DNA from: Zongyangia hominis
GTDB lineage: Bacteria; Bacillota; Clostridia; Oscillospirales; Ruminococcaceae
NCBI RefSeq assembly: GCF_014385095.1
Contig: NZ_JACRTC010000001.1
Location: forward strand, 310,001-374,000
Direction of reading: 5' to 3'
DNA: 64,000 nt
A program made the translations under genes and the position numbers. The notes beneath the pieces were generated by a model. It had not been told where the DNA came from, did not search any database, and worked only from the letters and a program-made list of their open reading frames with translations. Positions 45,513-54,415 of the stretch are shown here, piece by piece. Each line of letters opens with the position of its first letter. Position 1 is the first letter of the stretch.

Positions 45513-46904
45513 ATGAAAAGAGTTGGAAAACCAGTATTTTTCATTGTCTTGGTGCTGATCGCCGCTCTCACCTATACCGCGTTCTTTGGTATCTATACCT
45601 ATAACGGTGATATCCAGAACACGATAGTAAAAGGTGCGAACGACATCCGCTGGGGTATTGATATCCGCGGCGGTGTGGATGTGACCTTCAGCCCCCCCGA
45701 GGGCTACGATGCCACCGACGATGAAATGGCCGCGGCCGAATCGGTCATCAAGGTGCGTCTGGTCACCCAGAACATCACCGACAGTGAAGTGTACACCGAT
45801 TACAATAAGGACAGAATCATCGTCCGTTTCCCCTGGAAAGCGGATGAGACCAATTTTGATCCTCAATCCGCCATCGCGGAGCTTGGCGAAACCGCCATGC
45901 TGACCTTCCGTGAGGGCAAGGAAGTGGACGAGAGCGGAAAGCCCACCGGCGTCACCGCGGAAAACATCATCCTCACCGGTTCCGACGTCAAGAAGGCGGA
46001 GCCCAGAGTGCTGCAGGACAAAAACCAGTATGTGGTCTCCCTGGAGCTGGAAGAGAGCGGCAAACAGAAGTTTGCCGACGCCACCACCCGCCTGGCGGGC
46101 AAGGGCGTCATCTCCATTTGGATGGACGATGTGCTCATTTCCTACCCCAATGTCGATGACCCCATCACCGACGGCAACGCCATGATCAGCGGCGGCTTCA
46201 CCGCTGCCTCCGCCAAGGATCTGGCGGACAAGATTAACTCTGGTGCGCTGCCCTTTAAACTGGAGACGGAAAACTACAACGCCATCAATCCGACCCTGGG
46301 CTTGGGCGCCAAAGACGCCATGGTACTGGCCGGCGGCATCGCTTTCGCGCTGGTTGCCATCTTCATCATTGCCATCTACCGCCTGCCCGGCGTCGTCGCG
46401 ATGATCGCCTTAACCGGACAGATGGCCTGTACCATCGCCGCCATCACCGGTTTCTTCCCGTTTATCCCCAGTTTTACCCTGACACTGCCCGGTATCGCCG
46501 GTATAATCCTATCCATCGGCGTGGGCGTTGACGCCAACGTCATCACGTCCGAGCGTATCAAGGAGGAAATCAACACCGGAAAGAGCCTGGATGGCTGTAT
46601 TGACCTGGGTTATTCCCGCGCCTTTACCGCCATCTTCGACAGTAACATCACCGTGGTCTTTGTCGCGGTCATCCTGATGGGCGCCTTCGGACCTCCATCC
46701 AGCCTCTTCGCCACCATTCTCTCGCCGCTGTTCCGCTTCTTCGGACAGTCCACGGCGGGCGCGGTTTACTCCTTCGGCTATACGCTGCTGGTTGGTATTA
46801 TCCTCAACTTTGTGTTTGGTGTCACGGCTTCCCGCCTGATGCTCAAATCTCTGTCGAAATTCAAACCACTGAGAAAAGCTTGGCTGTATGGAGGTAAAAA
46901 ATAA
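45513..46904 (+). CDS. secD: Protein translocase subunit SecD
   Basis: 463 aa. RND-superfamily membrane protein that with SecF uses the ion gradient to help SecYEG release exported proteins. Helix 1 is at the N-terminus (VFFIVLVLIAALTYTAFFG), then an extracytoplasmic domain starting GIDIRGGVDVTF and ending near residue 270, then five helices with GLGAKDAMVLAGGIAFALV and the GVGVDANVITSERIKEE motif. The first loop is shorter than in Gram-negatives, as is usual in Firmicutes. GGAGGAAAG precedes the ATG. It overlaps secF by one base (TAATG). Confidence 0.93.
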   Translation: MKRVGKPVFFIVLVLIAALTYTAFFGIYTYNGDIQNTIVKGANDIRWGIDIRGGVDVTFSPPEGYDATDDEMAAAESVIKVRLVTQNITDSEVYTDYNKDRIIVRFPWKADETNFDPQSAIAELGETAMLTFREGKEVDESGKPTGVTAENIILTGSDVKKAEPRVLQDKNQYVVSLELEESGKQKFADATTRLAGKGVISIWMDDVLISYPNVDDPITDGNAMISGGFTAASAKDLADKINSGALPFKLETENYNAINPTLGLGAKDAMVLAGGIAFALVAIFIIAIYRLPGVVAMIALTGQMACTIAAITGFFPFIPSFTLTLPGIAGIILSIGVGVDANVITSERIKEEINTGKSLDGCIDLGYSRAFTAIFDSNITVVFVAVILMGAFGPPSSLFATILSPLFRFFGQSTAGAVYSFGYTLLVGIILNFVFGVTASRLMLKSLSKFKPLRKAWLYGGKK

Positions 46905-47842
46905 TGAAACATGACTTCGTTTCTAAAAATAAAATCTTCTACACCATCAGTATCTGTCTCATGGCCCTGACTTTGATTCTTACTTTTGTCATCGGGCTCA
47001 ACCTGGATATCCAGTTTAAGGGCGGCGCCATCATCTCCTATTCCTACACCGGCGACGTCAACGCCAATGACGTGCAGTCCTTAGCGGCCAGCACCATCGG
47101 CGAAAAGGTCAACGTGCAGGGTAAAACCGACGTGGCCACCGGCAAATCCACCTTCGATGTCTCCTTAGCCGCCACGAAAGGCCTGCCGGTGGAGACCATC
47201 GATAAATTGACCAAGGCGTTGCAGGAGAAGTATCCGGATAACGCCGTCACCATGACTTCCTCTAATAACGTGGACCCCACCATCGGCCGCGAGTTCTTTG
47301 CCAAGTGCATGGTGGCGGTGGCTTTCGCCTCCCTCGTCATGGTCGTCTATATCGCCTTCCGCTTTAAACGCATCGGAGGTTGGTCGGCGGGCGTCATGTG
47401 TATGCTGGCGCTGCTCCACGACATGGTTTTGGTCTATGCCACCTTCATTGTTTGCCAGTTCCCCATTAACGAAAACTTCGTTGTCGTTATCCTCACCATC
47501 CTGGGTTACTCCATCAACAACACCATCGTTGTCTATGACCGGATTCGTGAGAATAAACGTCTGGGCGGCAGCAAACTGAGCATCCGGGAGCTTGTCAACA
47601 AGAGCCTGGGCCAGTCGATCACCCGCGCGGTCAATACCACCGTGTCCACCGTCATTGCCCTGGCAGTCATCTGCATTGTCGCCATGCTCTATGGCGTCAA
47701 CTCCATTCTCTCTTTCGCCTTCCCCATGATCATCGGTATGATTTCCGGCGTTTACTCTTCGCTGTTCATCGCGCCGACCCTGTGGGTTGTTTGGCAGGAG
47801 CACAAGATCAATAAGAAAAAAGCAGAGCCTGCAAAGGCATAA
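46904..47842 (+). CDS. secF: Protein translocase subunit SecF
   Basis: 312 aa. Partner of SecD, six membrane helices. The start shows helix 1 and GLNLDIQFKGGAIISY, the conserved D-x-x-GG motif; the C-terminal helices carry VILTILGYSINNTIVVYDRIRENKR and LGQSITRAVNTTVSTV, the RND-type relay region of SecF. It follows secD with a one-base overlap and ends before a strong terminator at 47851-47880. Confidence 0.93.
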   Translation: MKHDFVSKNKIFYTISICLMALTLILTFVIGLNLDIQFKGGAIISYSYTGDVNANDVQSLAASTIGEKVNVQGKTDVATGKSTFDVSLAATKGLPVETIDKLTKALQEKYPDNAVTMTSSNNVDPTIGREFFAKCMVAVAFASLVMVVYIAFRFKRIGGWSAGVMCMLALLHDMVLVYATFIVCQFPINENFVVVILTILGYSINNTIVVYDRIRENKRLGGSKLSIRELVNKSLGQSITRAVNTTVSTVIALAVICIVAMLYGVNSILSFAFPMIIGMISGVYSSLFIAPTLWVVWQEHKINKKKAEPAKA

Positions 47843-47850
47843 AACTGAAA

Positions 47851-47880
47851 AACAGCACGGCAAAAGCCGTGCTGTTTTTT
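47851..47880 (+). terminator. secDF terminator
   Basis: AACAGCACGGC pairs with GCCGTGCTGTT around AAAA, followed by six T residues. Confidence 0.9.
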
Positions 47881-47890
47881 GTATGTACAG

Positions 47891-47924
47891 AAGGCCCGGC
47901 ATCTCCATGGAGATGCCGGGCCTT
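47891..47924. repeat. Perfect 34-bp palindrome
   Basis: Arms 47891-47906 and 47909-47924 are exact reverse complements and the central AT is itself symmetric, so all 34 bases are palindromic around CCATGG. It lies just after the secDF terminator and just downstream of the minus-strand small membrane gene, which it may terminate, although no T run follows. Confidence 0.85.
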
Positions 47925-47942
47925 CCGCTAAGGAGGGGTATG

Positions 47943-48203
47943 CTATTTCTTTTTTGCCTCGCAACGCAAAACCACGTCGGTAATGACGGCGCTCGTCAGG
48001 GCGGAGAGAAAACACGCGAGCGCCGTCTCGCCCAGGGCACGCACGAGGTTGAGAGTTTGGAGCATATCTGGTACAATAGGTAACAGATACAAAAGGACCA
48101 GGGAGAAGGCATAGAGCCCGCTTCCCAGAACGGCTCCGAGCATCAGAAGCTGGCGGGCATATTCGCTCATGCCGCCCAGCTTTTGCAGCAGTGTTTCTTT
48201 CAT
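47943..48203 (-). CDS. Small membrane protein of unknown function
   Basis: 86 aa with two hydrophobic helices, about 19-42 (LLMLGAVLGSGLYAFSLVLLYLL) and 58-78, and charged ends (MKETLLQKLGG and RCEAKKK). AGGAG lies 10 bases before the ATG at 48203; a second ATG 7 bases upstream opens an overlapping frame without membrane character. I do not recognise the family. It stands alone between secF and the isomerase-like gene. Confidence 0.6.
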   Translation of the reverse strand: MKETLLQKLGGMSEYARQLLMLGAVLGSGLYAFSLVLLYLLPIVPDMLQTLNLVRALGETALACFLSALTSAVITDVVLRCEAKKK

Positions 48204-48385
48204 GTTTCATCAGCTCCTACCGGGATATGGTATCATAACGGCGGGATAGGAGCAATGCAAAACTTTTTCCAGCGCGTCTGGTTAGACTTTTTTTTCCAGT
48301 TGACATCAGAGGCGCCCATGCTTTCGCGTCGCGACAAAAGGGCGCATACAATAGACAGAAATCCAAAGAGGGAAGGAATGAATGC

Positions 48386-49165
48386 ATGAAAGCAGGAATT
48401 TCCACAGCCTGTCTCTACCCCATGGAGACGGAGCAGGCACTGAAGGTGCTGGCAGAAATGGGGACTCGGCAAATTGAAATATTTGTCAACGCCCCCTCCG
48501 AGCTATCAGCGCTCTTTATGGACACCATGGCTAGGATGAAGGATGCCTACGGCTGCGAGATCGTCTCGCTTCACCCGTTTTTGTCCGGCTATGAGCCTTT
48601 TTTATTTTTCACGGAATATGAGCGCCGGTTCCACGACGGGGTGGAGATGTACCGACCCATTTTTGCGTCGGCGGCCCGGCTGGGCGCCAAATATGTGGTG
48701 TTCCACGGGAATTACCGGGAGAGTAGGTTTGAAAATCAGCGCTATTTTGAGCGGTACCACCGCCTGTTTGAGGTGGGGAAGGAATACGGCGTCCTCCTCT
48801 GCCAGGAGAACGTGGAGCGGTGCAAAAGCTGTAGCACGGCATTTATCCGAGAAATGTCCGAAGCGCTGGGGGAGGACGCCCTTTTTGTCCTGGACGTCAA
48901 GCAGGCGCTGCGCTCAGGCGTGGACCCCATCGCAATGGCAAAGGTTATGGGAAAACATCTGCGCCACATTCATATCAGTGATTCAGCGGGGGAGCAAGAC
49001 TGCCTTCCCATCGGCTGGGGGAATTACGACTTTGCTGCACTACGGGAGGCCTTAAAAGAAATTGAATATGATGGGGCGCTCATTTTAGAGCTTTATCGCC
49101 AAAATTTTCAAAAAAACCGGGATCTTTACGATTCTTGTGTGAAAATAACCAAACTTTTCCTTTAA
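48386..49165 (+). CDS. Sugar phosphate isomerase/epimerase-like TIM-barrel protein
   Basis: 259 aa. Xylose isomerase-like/AP endonuclease family 2 fold: MKAGISTACLYPM as the first strand, VVFHGNY, LLCQENVERCKS and LFVLDVKQALRSG with metal-binding Glu and Asp positions, and LRHIHISDS and GALILELYRQ near the end. Such proteins use a divalent metal for ketose-aldose or epimerase chemistry, or act on DNA (Nfo); the short length and absence of the Nfo zinc-cluster motifs favour the sugar group. GGAAGGAATG precedes the ATG. The substrate is unknown and no sugar genes are adjacent. Confidence 0.8.
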   Translation: MKAGISTACLYPMETEQALKVLAEMGTRQIEIFVNAPSELSALFMDTMARMKDAYGCEIVSLHPFLSGYEPFLFFTEYERRFHDGVEMYRPIFASAARLGAKYVVFHGNYRESRFENQRYFERYHRLFEVGKEYGVLLCQENVERCKSCSTAFIREMSEALGEDALFVLDVKQALRSGVDPIAMAKVMGKHLRHIHISDSAGEQDCLPIGWGNYDFAALREALKEIEYDGALILELYRQNFQKNRDLYDSCVKITKLFL

Positions 49166-49360
49166 TTTTTTCTATGACATCATAGTGATGGTATTCGACA
49201 AAAGTTCGTCGATTACTGCTAAGCGCATAGTGGAAAGATTGGAGGAACCCATAAAAAGTCTTAATACGCTGTCGAATTATCTGATATTTCTTACTTTTAT
49301 TACCAGATTCCTCCGAGTATAATTATCCTTGCAGTAGTAAACAACATTGGAGGTTCTAAG

Positions 49361-49591
49361 ATGAAGTTCGACATGAAAAACTTCTACATACTTACTATGA
49401 ACAGCTTTATCGTAGAAAAAGAGAAGAAGACCCTGTATGGAATCGCGCTCATCCAAGATGGAAAGCAGGCGCTTTCCTATTTGGACATTTCTACTGATCG
49501 AGATTTTGTAGAAGAGTTTGTACGAAAGTGTAACCAACATGAGCTAGACCCTTGCCATTTACCGGATGTCCTGTATGATTACCTGCCCTAA
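49361..49591 (+). CDS. DUF6514-family small protein
   Basis: 76 aa, soluble, ATG 49361 with GGAGG 7 bases upstream. The pattern YGIALIQDGKQALSYLDISTDRD, followed by a helix (FVEEFVRKCNQHELDPCHLPDVLYDYL), matches what I recall of DUF6514, a small clostridial family of unknown function. A -10 box TATAAT at 49318-49323 precedes it. It lies 139 bases before nrdR; no functional link can be read. Confidence 0.65.
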   Translation: MKFDMKNFYILTMNSFIVEKEKKTLYGIALIQDGKQALSYLDISTDRDFVEEFVRKCNQHELDPCHLPDVLYDYLP

Positions 49592-49730
49592 AGACAGGGA
49601 GGATGAAAAACGCTTTTGGTAAAAATTTTTTAAAAAACCGGTTGTTTTTGGGATAGAATGCTTGTGAGAATCGGACAGATATGATACAATATATCCAATA
49701 TTTTATGGATAAAGTGATGAGGTGGTCTGT

Positions 49731-50192
49731 TTGAGATGTCCCTATTGCGGTTATCCCGAAAGCAAGGTTGTGGATTCCCGTCCCTCGGAAGAAGGAACCA
49801 AAATCCGCCGCCGCCGGGAATGTTTGAGCTGTATGAAGCGCTTTACCACCTATGAAACCATGGAAACCTTGCCGTTTATGGTGATCAAAAAGGACAAGTC
49901 TCGGGAAGTATTCGACAAGGCAAAGCTCCTCAATGGCTTGCTCCGCGCTTGTGAGAAGAGACCGGTATCCATTGAGACCCTAGAACAAGTGGTCAACGAC
50001 ATTGAATCCACCCTGCTCAATTCTCTAGAGAGGGAAGTGTCCACGGTAAAGATTGGGGAGTTGGTCATGGAACGGCTCAAAAAAATCGATGAGGTGGCCT
50101 ATGTCCGGTTCGCCTCGGTCTACCGTCAGTTTGCCGATGTGGAATCCTTTATGGAGGAGCTCCAGCGTCTACGCGAACAAAAAGTGAGATGA
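49731..50192 (+). CDS. nrdR: Transcriptional repressor NrdR
   Basis: 153 aa from TTG 49731, chosen because it gives the family N-terminus [18 protein letters not shown] and has AGGTGG 5 bases upstream; an in-frame GTG at 49722 adds three residues. A zinc ribbon (two CxxC pairs: CPYC and CLSC) is followed by an ATP-cone domain (about 46-136, [20 protein letters not shown]). NrdR represses ribonucleotide reductase genes according to dATP/ATP levels. The upstream ACAATATAT-type sequence at 49686 might be half of an NrdR box for autoregulation, but this is uncertain. No nrd genes are in the window. Confidence 0.92.
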   Translation: MRCPYCGYPESKVVDSRPSEEGTKIRRRRECLSCMKRFTTYETMETLPFMVIKKDKSREVFDKAKLLNGLLRACEKRPVSIETLEQVVNDIESTLLNSLEREVSTVKIGELVMERLKKIDEVAYVRFASVYRQFADVESFMEELQRLREQKVR

Positions 50193-50193
50193 G

Positions 50194-50224
50194 AAAAAGC
50201 GACCGCTGATGGCGGTCGCTTTTT
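50194..50224 (+). terminator. nrdR terminator
   Basis: AAAAAGCGACCGC pairs with GCGGTCGCTTTTT around a short loop, with the T run at the end, immediately after the stop. Confidence 0.9.
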
Positions 50225-50401
50225 ACATGAAATCCAAAGAAATGGAAGCGCGTAGCTGCACACCGGTGCAAATCTCATCTCAATCGCCGGTGTTTGTGGC
50301 GAAGGGAGCAACCGGCGCCAACGGAGTATGCCAAGGGAGCCCGTGGTCCGCAGCTTTTTTGTTGGCGGTGCTGGAGCGGACGCTCGTATAGGAAAAGAGC
50401 T

Positions 50402-50782
50402 TTACAGAATGTTCTTGAGCATCGGCTGTTCAGACATTTTAATATGTTCTACCAGCACCATGGCCTTCTTAACCTCCGCCAGATATTCGGCCTTCTCGCC
50501 GTTGGCGATGAGGGGAGCTAAGCGGGAGGTGACGATGGTGATATCGTCGAGCTGATCGTGATGGATAAAGGTAATGAGGAAGGTCTCGCTATTGTGCCAC
50601 TTCTCGAAGACCTCCTGGGACTTTTGCACCGCCTCCTCCACACGGTCTTCCACGCCGTACTGGTAGCACTCCTCCAGCATGACGTTGATCTCGTCATGGA
50701 TATCGTCGAGGTACCATAGGCTCAGGGCGGAAAGTCCGGCAAAAAGAATGATGATGCCAAATGCGATAATAATTCGTTTCAA
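50402..50782 (-). CDS. DUF4363-family membrane-anchored protein
   Basis: 126 aa. One N-terminal helix (about 4-25, IIIAFGIIILFAGLSALSLWYL) anchors an all-helical acidic domain facing outside. The pattern HDEINVMLEECYQYG, then FEKWHNSETFLITFIHHDQLDDI, fits DUF4363, a clostridial family of unknown function that commonly accompanies DUF421 genes in spore formers. It lies one base after the DUF421 stop on the same strand, so the two form an operon. Confidence 0.8.
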   Translation of the reverse strand: MKRIIIAFGIIILFAGLSALSLWYLDDIHDEINVMLEECYQYGVEDRVEEAVQKSQEVFEKWHNSETFLITFIHHDQLDDITIVTSRLAPLIANGEKAEYLAEVKKAMVLVEHIKMSEQPMLKNIL

Positions 50783-50783
50783 A

Positions 50784-51464
50784 TTACCGCTCCTTCCTGA
50801 TCAGATGGTAGGCGCCGCTGCGGTTGGCGGTGAGCATGAAGGTATCTTTGAGGCTGACGTTGGAGGTGTCAAGGATGCCCTTGAGCCACGCTACGTCCTT
50901 TTGCAGATATTGGAGGGACTGCGGGCTGACCACACCGTCGGTCACCACGACCACTGGCGGGGAATTATCGTTAACGGAGGTCTGTGCAATGTTCATGATT
51001 TTTGGCGTAATGGTGCGGGCATCGAAATTTTGAAAGACGCTGAGACTGCCGGTGGTTTCAATGATGGCAAAGGCGACGTCGCTGATGTCAAAAATATCTT
51101 TACTGCGCAGCTGGGCCATCAAATCGTCGATGGACAGCCGTAAATTTTTCATCTCCTGCTGGTCCACAACGCCGTCCCGGATGATGACCCGGGGGGAGCC
51201 GGACACCACCTTGCGGGCCTTCTGGCTTTTGAGGGTGATGAAGGAGACGATGACTTCAAAGCTCACCAGCAGCAAAATGGGGATGGCGCCGCCGATGAGG
51301 GGGATGTTGACGTCTTCCAGCGGCAGGGTGGCCACGTTGGAAATGAGGATGGTGACCACAAATTCGGAGGGCTGTAATTCGGCCAGCTGCCGCTTGCCCA
51401 TCACCCGCAGGCTGAAAACGATAATGATATATAAGATGACGGTACGTATAAAAATGATCGACAT
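50784..51464 (-). CDS. DUF421/YetF-family membrane protein
   Basis: 226 aa from ATG 51464 (MSIIFIRT), with GGAGG 11 bases upstream; an in-frame ATG at 51491 has no good site. Three membrane helices at the N-terminus include the family signature RVMGKRQLAELQPSEFVVTILISN; a cytoplasmic DUF421 domain follows (SGSPRVIIRDGVV, MAQLRSKDIFDISDVAFAIIETTG). YetF-type proteins affect spores in Bacillus relatives, but their activity is not established. The neighbouring gerA operon on the opposite strand supports a sporulation context. Confidence 0.85.
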   Translation of the reverse strand: MSIIFIRTVILYIIIVFSLRVMGKRQLAELQPSEFVVTILISNVATLPLEDVNIPLIGGAIPILLLVSFEVIVSFITLKSQKARKVVSGSPRVIIRDGVVDQQEMKNLRLSIDDLMAQLRSKDIFDISDVAFAIIETTGSLSVFQNFDARTITPKIMNIAQTSVNDNSPPVVVVTDGVVSPQSLQYLQKDVAWLKGILDTSNVSLKDTFMLTANRSGAYHLIRKER

Positions 51465-51658
51465 ATAGACAGGAGCCTCCCATTTTTTCATCCCGGTTAG
51501 TATTTGACTGGGATGTTTTTTTATTCCCGACCCGGCGAAAAATGCTGGTATTCTGATTCTATATAAGAGTAGCGGCTCTTTGCTCCTTTGATTTCGGATT
51601 AAAACAGGGAAAAACGGTCATCCTACAAAGGAAGTGTTTCTCTTTTACGCAACCGGTC

Positions 51659-53281
51659 GTGTGGAAACAGAATGGACGGCTCGCCCGCATGGCGAACCAG
51701 CAAGGGCAGGTGTCAAAATTGTTTGATTTTATAAAACGGCAGTATTATTTTTACCAAAATGACAAGCAATTAAAAAAAGAACAGCAAATGGAGGGTTCCC
51801 AAGAGCCGCGGGAAAACGGCGCGCTGGGGGAACGGCTCACATCCTCTTTGGATGACAACATGGTCAAAATCCGGCAGCTTTATGCCAACTCCTCCGATTT
51901 CGTGGCCAATGAAATGACCGTCTCCGGTATCCGGATTCAGGTGCTCATCTGCGAGGGCATGGTCAACACCCAGACCATGGCGGAAATGCTCATCGAGCCG
52001 CTCTACCACTTAAACCTCTACGACAATTCCACCGCCAAGGGGCTCCAGGACTGGCTGCGCAACGACTGCATCCTGGCTAACGACCAGCAGGAGTTTCGTA
52101 CCTACGGGGAGCTGTTCCGGTTTATGATGTCGGGCTTTGCCATCGTGCTGGTGGACGGCATCAGCGTGGGGCTGGCCTTGGGCCTTCAGGGCTTTCAGTT
52201 TCGCTCGGTGTCCGAGCCGTCGGCGGAAGTCAACGTCCGGGGTTCCCGGGAAGGATTCATCGAGATACTGCGCATCAATCTGACCATGGTGCGCCGGAGA
52301 ATCAAGTCCCCGAACCTCAAATTTGAGATGATGACCCTGGGCTCCAAAAGCCAGACCGACGTGTGCCTTGTCTATCTTACCGACAAGGTGTCCGACGAAA
52401 TCCTCCACTCCATCAAGCGGCGGCTGGGGTCCGTGCGGCTGGACGTCATCCTGGAGTCGGGCTATCTCCAGCCCTTCTTAGACGACCGGCCGCTCTCCAT
52501 CTTCTCCCAGGTGGGCCACACCGAGCGTCCTGACACTCTGTGTGCCAAGGTCAACGAGGGCCGGGTGGGCATCCTGGTGGACGGCACGCCCTTCGCGCTG
52601 GTGGTTCCCTACTTTTTTACTGAGTACTTTCAGAGCTTTGATGATTACTGCCACCGGGCCTTTTACGCCACCTTCATTCGGTGGCTCAAATATGTCTCCT
52701 TCTTTTTCACCATTCTCCTGCCCGGGCTCTATGTGGCGGTGGCCACCTATCATCCGGAGCTTTTCCCTTACGAGCTGCTTTTCAATATCGCGTCTTCGGA
52801 GGAGGCCACACCCTTCCCGCTGGTGGTGGAGGCGGTCATCATTTTCACCATCTATGAGATCATGAGGGAGGCGGGGCTCAGGCTTCCCAGGCCCATTGGC
52901 CACGCCGTCAGCATTGTGGGGGCCTTGGTCATCGGCGACGCGGCGGTGACGGCGGGCATCATCGGCGCGCCCATGGTCATGGTGGTGGCGCTGACGGCCA
53001 TCAGTTCCTTTGTAGTGCCCTCCCTCTATGAGCCGGTGACCATCCTGCGCTTTTCTTTCATCGTCATCGGCGGGACCCTGGGCCTTTACGGCATCACCCT
53101 GGCGGGCGCCATCGTCCTGTCCAACCTGTGCGCCATCAATTCCTACGGCATCCCGTTTACCTCGCCCATCGCACCCTTTAGCCTCTTTGACATGCGGGAC
53201 GTCCTCATCCGGGAGAGCTGGAAGGGTCTGCAGAAAGAACAGGTCAAAATACAGTCCTTTCCCGGCTCGGAAATCAAATAA
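51659..53281 (+). CDS. gerAA: Spore germination receptor subunit A (GerA family)
   Basis: 540 aa from GTG 51659; ATG 51689 is an equally possible start and neither has a clear ribosome binding site. GerA-type subunit of nutrient germinant receptors in the spore inner membrane. A large N-terminal soluble domain (about 50-330) with VLICEGMVNTQTMAEMLIEPL and a YLTDKVSDEIL stretch is followed by about five or six helices with the conserved LPGLYVAVATYHPELFP, REAGLRLPRPIGHAVSIVGALVIGDAAV and SSFVVPSLYEP segments. It is first in an A-B-C operon, 12 bases before the permease gene. Confidence 0.9.
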   Translation: MWKQNGRLARMANQQGQVSKLFDFIKRQYYFYQNDKQLKKEQQMEGSQEPRENGALGERLTSSLDDNMVKIRQLYANSSDFVANEMTVSGIRIQVLICEGMVNTQTMAEMLIEPLYHLNLYDNSTAKGLQDWLRNDCILANDQQEFRTYGELFRFMMSGFAIVLVDGISVGLALGLQGFQFRSVSEPSAEVNVRGSREGFIEILRINLTMVRRRIKSPNLKFEMMTLGSKSQTDVCLVYLTDKVSDEILHSIKRRLGSVRLDVILESGYLQPFLDDRPLSIFSQVGHTERPDTLCAKVNEGRVGILVDGTPFALVVPYFFTEYFQSFDDYCHRAFYATFIRWLKYVSFFFTILLPGLYVAVATYHPELFPYELLFNIASSEEATPFPLVVEAVIIFTIYEIMREAGLRLPRPIGHAVSIVGALVIGDAAVTAGIIGAPMVMVVALTAISSFVVPSLYEPVTILRFSFIVIGGTLGLYGITLAGAIVLSNLCAINSYGIPFTSPIAPFSLFDMRDVLIRESWKGLQKEQVKIQSFPGSEIK

Positions 53282-53293
53282 GGGGGAGCATCC

Positions 53294-54415
53294 ATGGCAA
53301 AACGACAGGTCAAAATGTATCAGGTGGTGCTGCTGCTGTTTTTGAGCAGAACTTTCACCATCATTTCCTATAACCCCAAACAGGGGACTTCCTTTGGCGC
53401 CACCACCACCATCCTGGGCATGGTGGCGGGCTTTGTGTTGGTCTTCCTGCTCTTTTTGCCCGGCTACGCCCTCATCCGCCGCAACAGTTTGCCGGGGGAG
53501 GCGCCGGACCTGTCCATGTGCGCGGCCAAAGCGCTGGGGAAGGGATCAGCGGTGGTGGATGTGATCTATTTCCTCTTTTTCGCCGGAGTGGCCGGCTACA
53601 CGGTGGCAAACTTCGAGCTGTTTATCACCACCGCCGTCTATCCCCACGCCTCCCAGTTTTTGATCGTTTTCCTTCTCATCCTGGCGGCTTGTTACGGCGT
53701 CTATATGGGCGTTGAATCCCTCTCCCGAATTTCCATTGTCGTGTTCGGCTTCTTCTTTATCTCCATGGCCTTTATCTTTGTGGCCTTGGTACCGGACATC
53801 GACTGGGTCAACTTGAAGATGCCCTTTTGGTCGGGACTGGAGCAGGGCATGACCGCCTTTTGGGGCGGTGTGATGGACAGCGTCGGGCGCAGTGTGGAAT
53901 TGGCCGCCGTCCTTTACCTTGCGCCCCATATCATCGGCGACCTCAAAAAAGGGGTACTTGCCTGGGACGCCATGTTCACCGTCAAGTTCATTCTGGTTTC
54001 CGTGCTCATCGTGGGTGTGTTGGGACAGCTGGGGATCACCCAGCCCTTCCCGTTTTACACCCTGACCTCCATGGCGGAAATTTCCATCTTCCAGCGCTTG
54101 GATTCCCTTCATGTCTCCATTTGGGTGCTGATGGGCTATGTGAAAACGGCCCTCTTCCTGTTTTTATCGGCCAAGTCCCTGTCCCACATGGTGCCGGAAA
54201 AGTTCCGCCGCCACACGCCTTGGGTGGCCACGGCGGTGGCGCTCGGTTTCGCGCTGCTTCTCTCCGACAATGTCCGCAACCTCAATCTGGCAAGCCTCGC
54301 CAATGGAACCGGCCTTCCGGTGCTCATCGCGGTGTTCCTCATTCCCGGGGTACTGTGGCTTATTGACGTCATCCGGCATCGGAAACCCAAGGGAGAGGAG
54401 GCAAACGCCCAATGA
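53294..54415 (+). CDS. gerAB: Spore germination receptor subunit B (GerAB permease)
   Basis: 373 aa with about ten hydrophobic helices, of the amino acid/polyamine/organocation superfamily; it binds the germinant in the spore inner membrane. Starts MAKRQVKMYQVVLLLFLSRTFTI after GGGGGAGC. Typical features are the N-terminal loop, the central GVESLSRISIVVFGFFFISM and the later FWGGVMDSVGRSVELAAVLYLAP. It overlaps the next gene by 4 bases (ATGA), so the three subunits are translationally coupled. Confidence 0.9.
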   Translation: MAKRQVKMYQVVLLLFLSRTFTIISYNPKQGTSFGATTTILGMVAGFVLVFLLFLPGYALIRRNSLPGEAPDLSMCAAKALGKGSAVVDVIYFLFFAGVAGYTVANFELFITTAVYPHASQFLIVFLLILAACYGVYMGVESLSRISIVVFGFFFISMAFIFVALVPDIDWVNLKMPFWSGLEQGMTAFWGGVMDSVGRSVELAAVLYLAPHIIGDLKKGVLAWDAMFTVKFILVSVLIVGVLGQLGITQPFPFYTLTSMAEISIFQRLDSLHVSIWVLMGYVKTALFLFLSAKSLSHMVPEKFRRHTPWVATAVALGFALLLSDNVRNLNLASLANGTGLPVLIAVFLIPGVLWLIDVIRHRKPKGEEANAQ

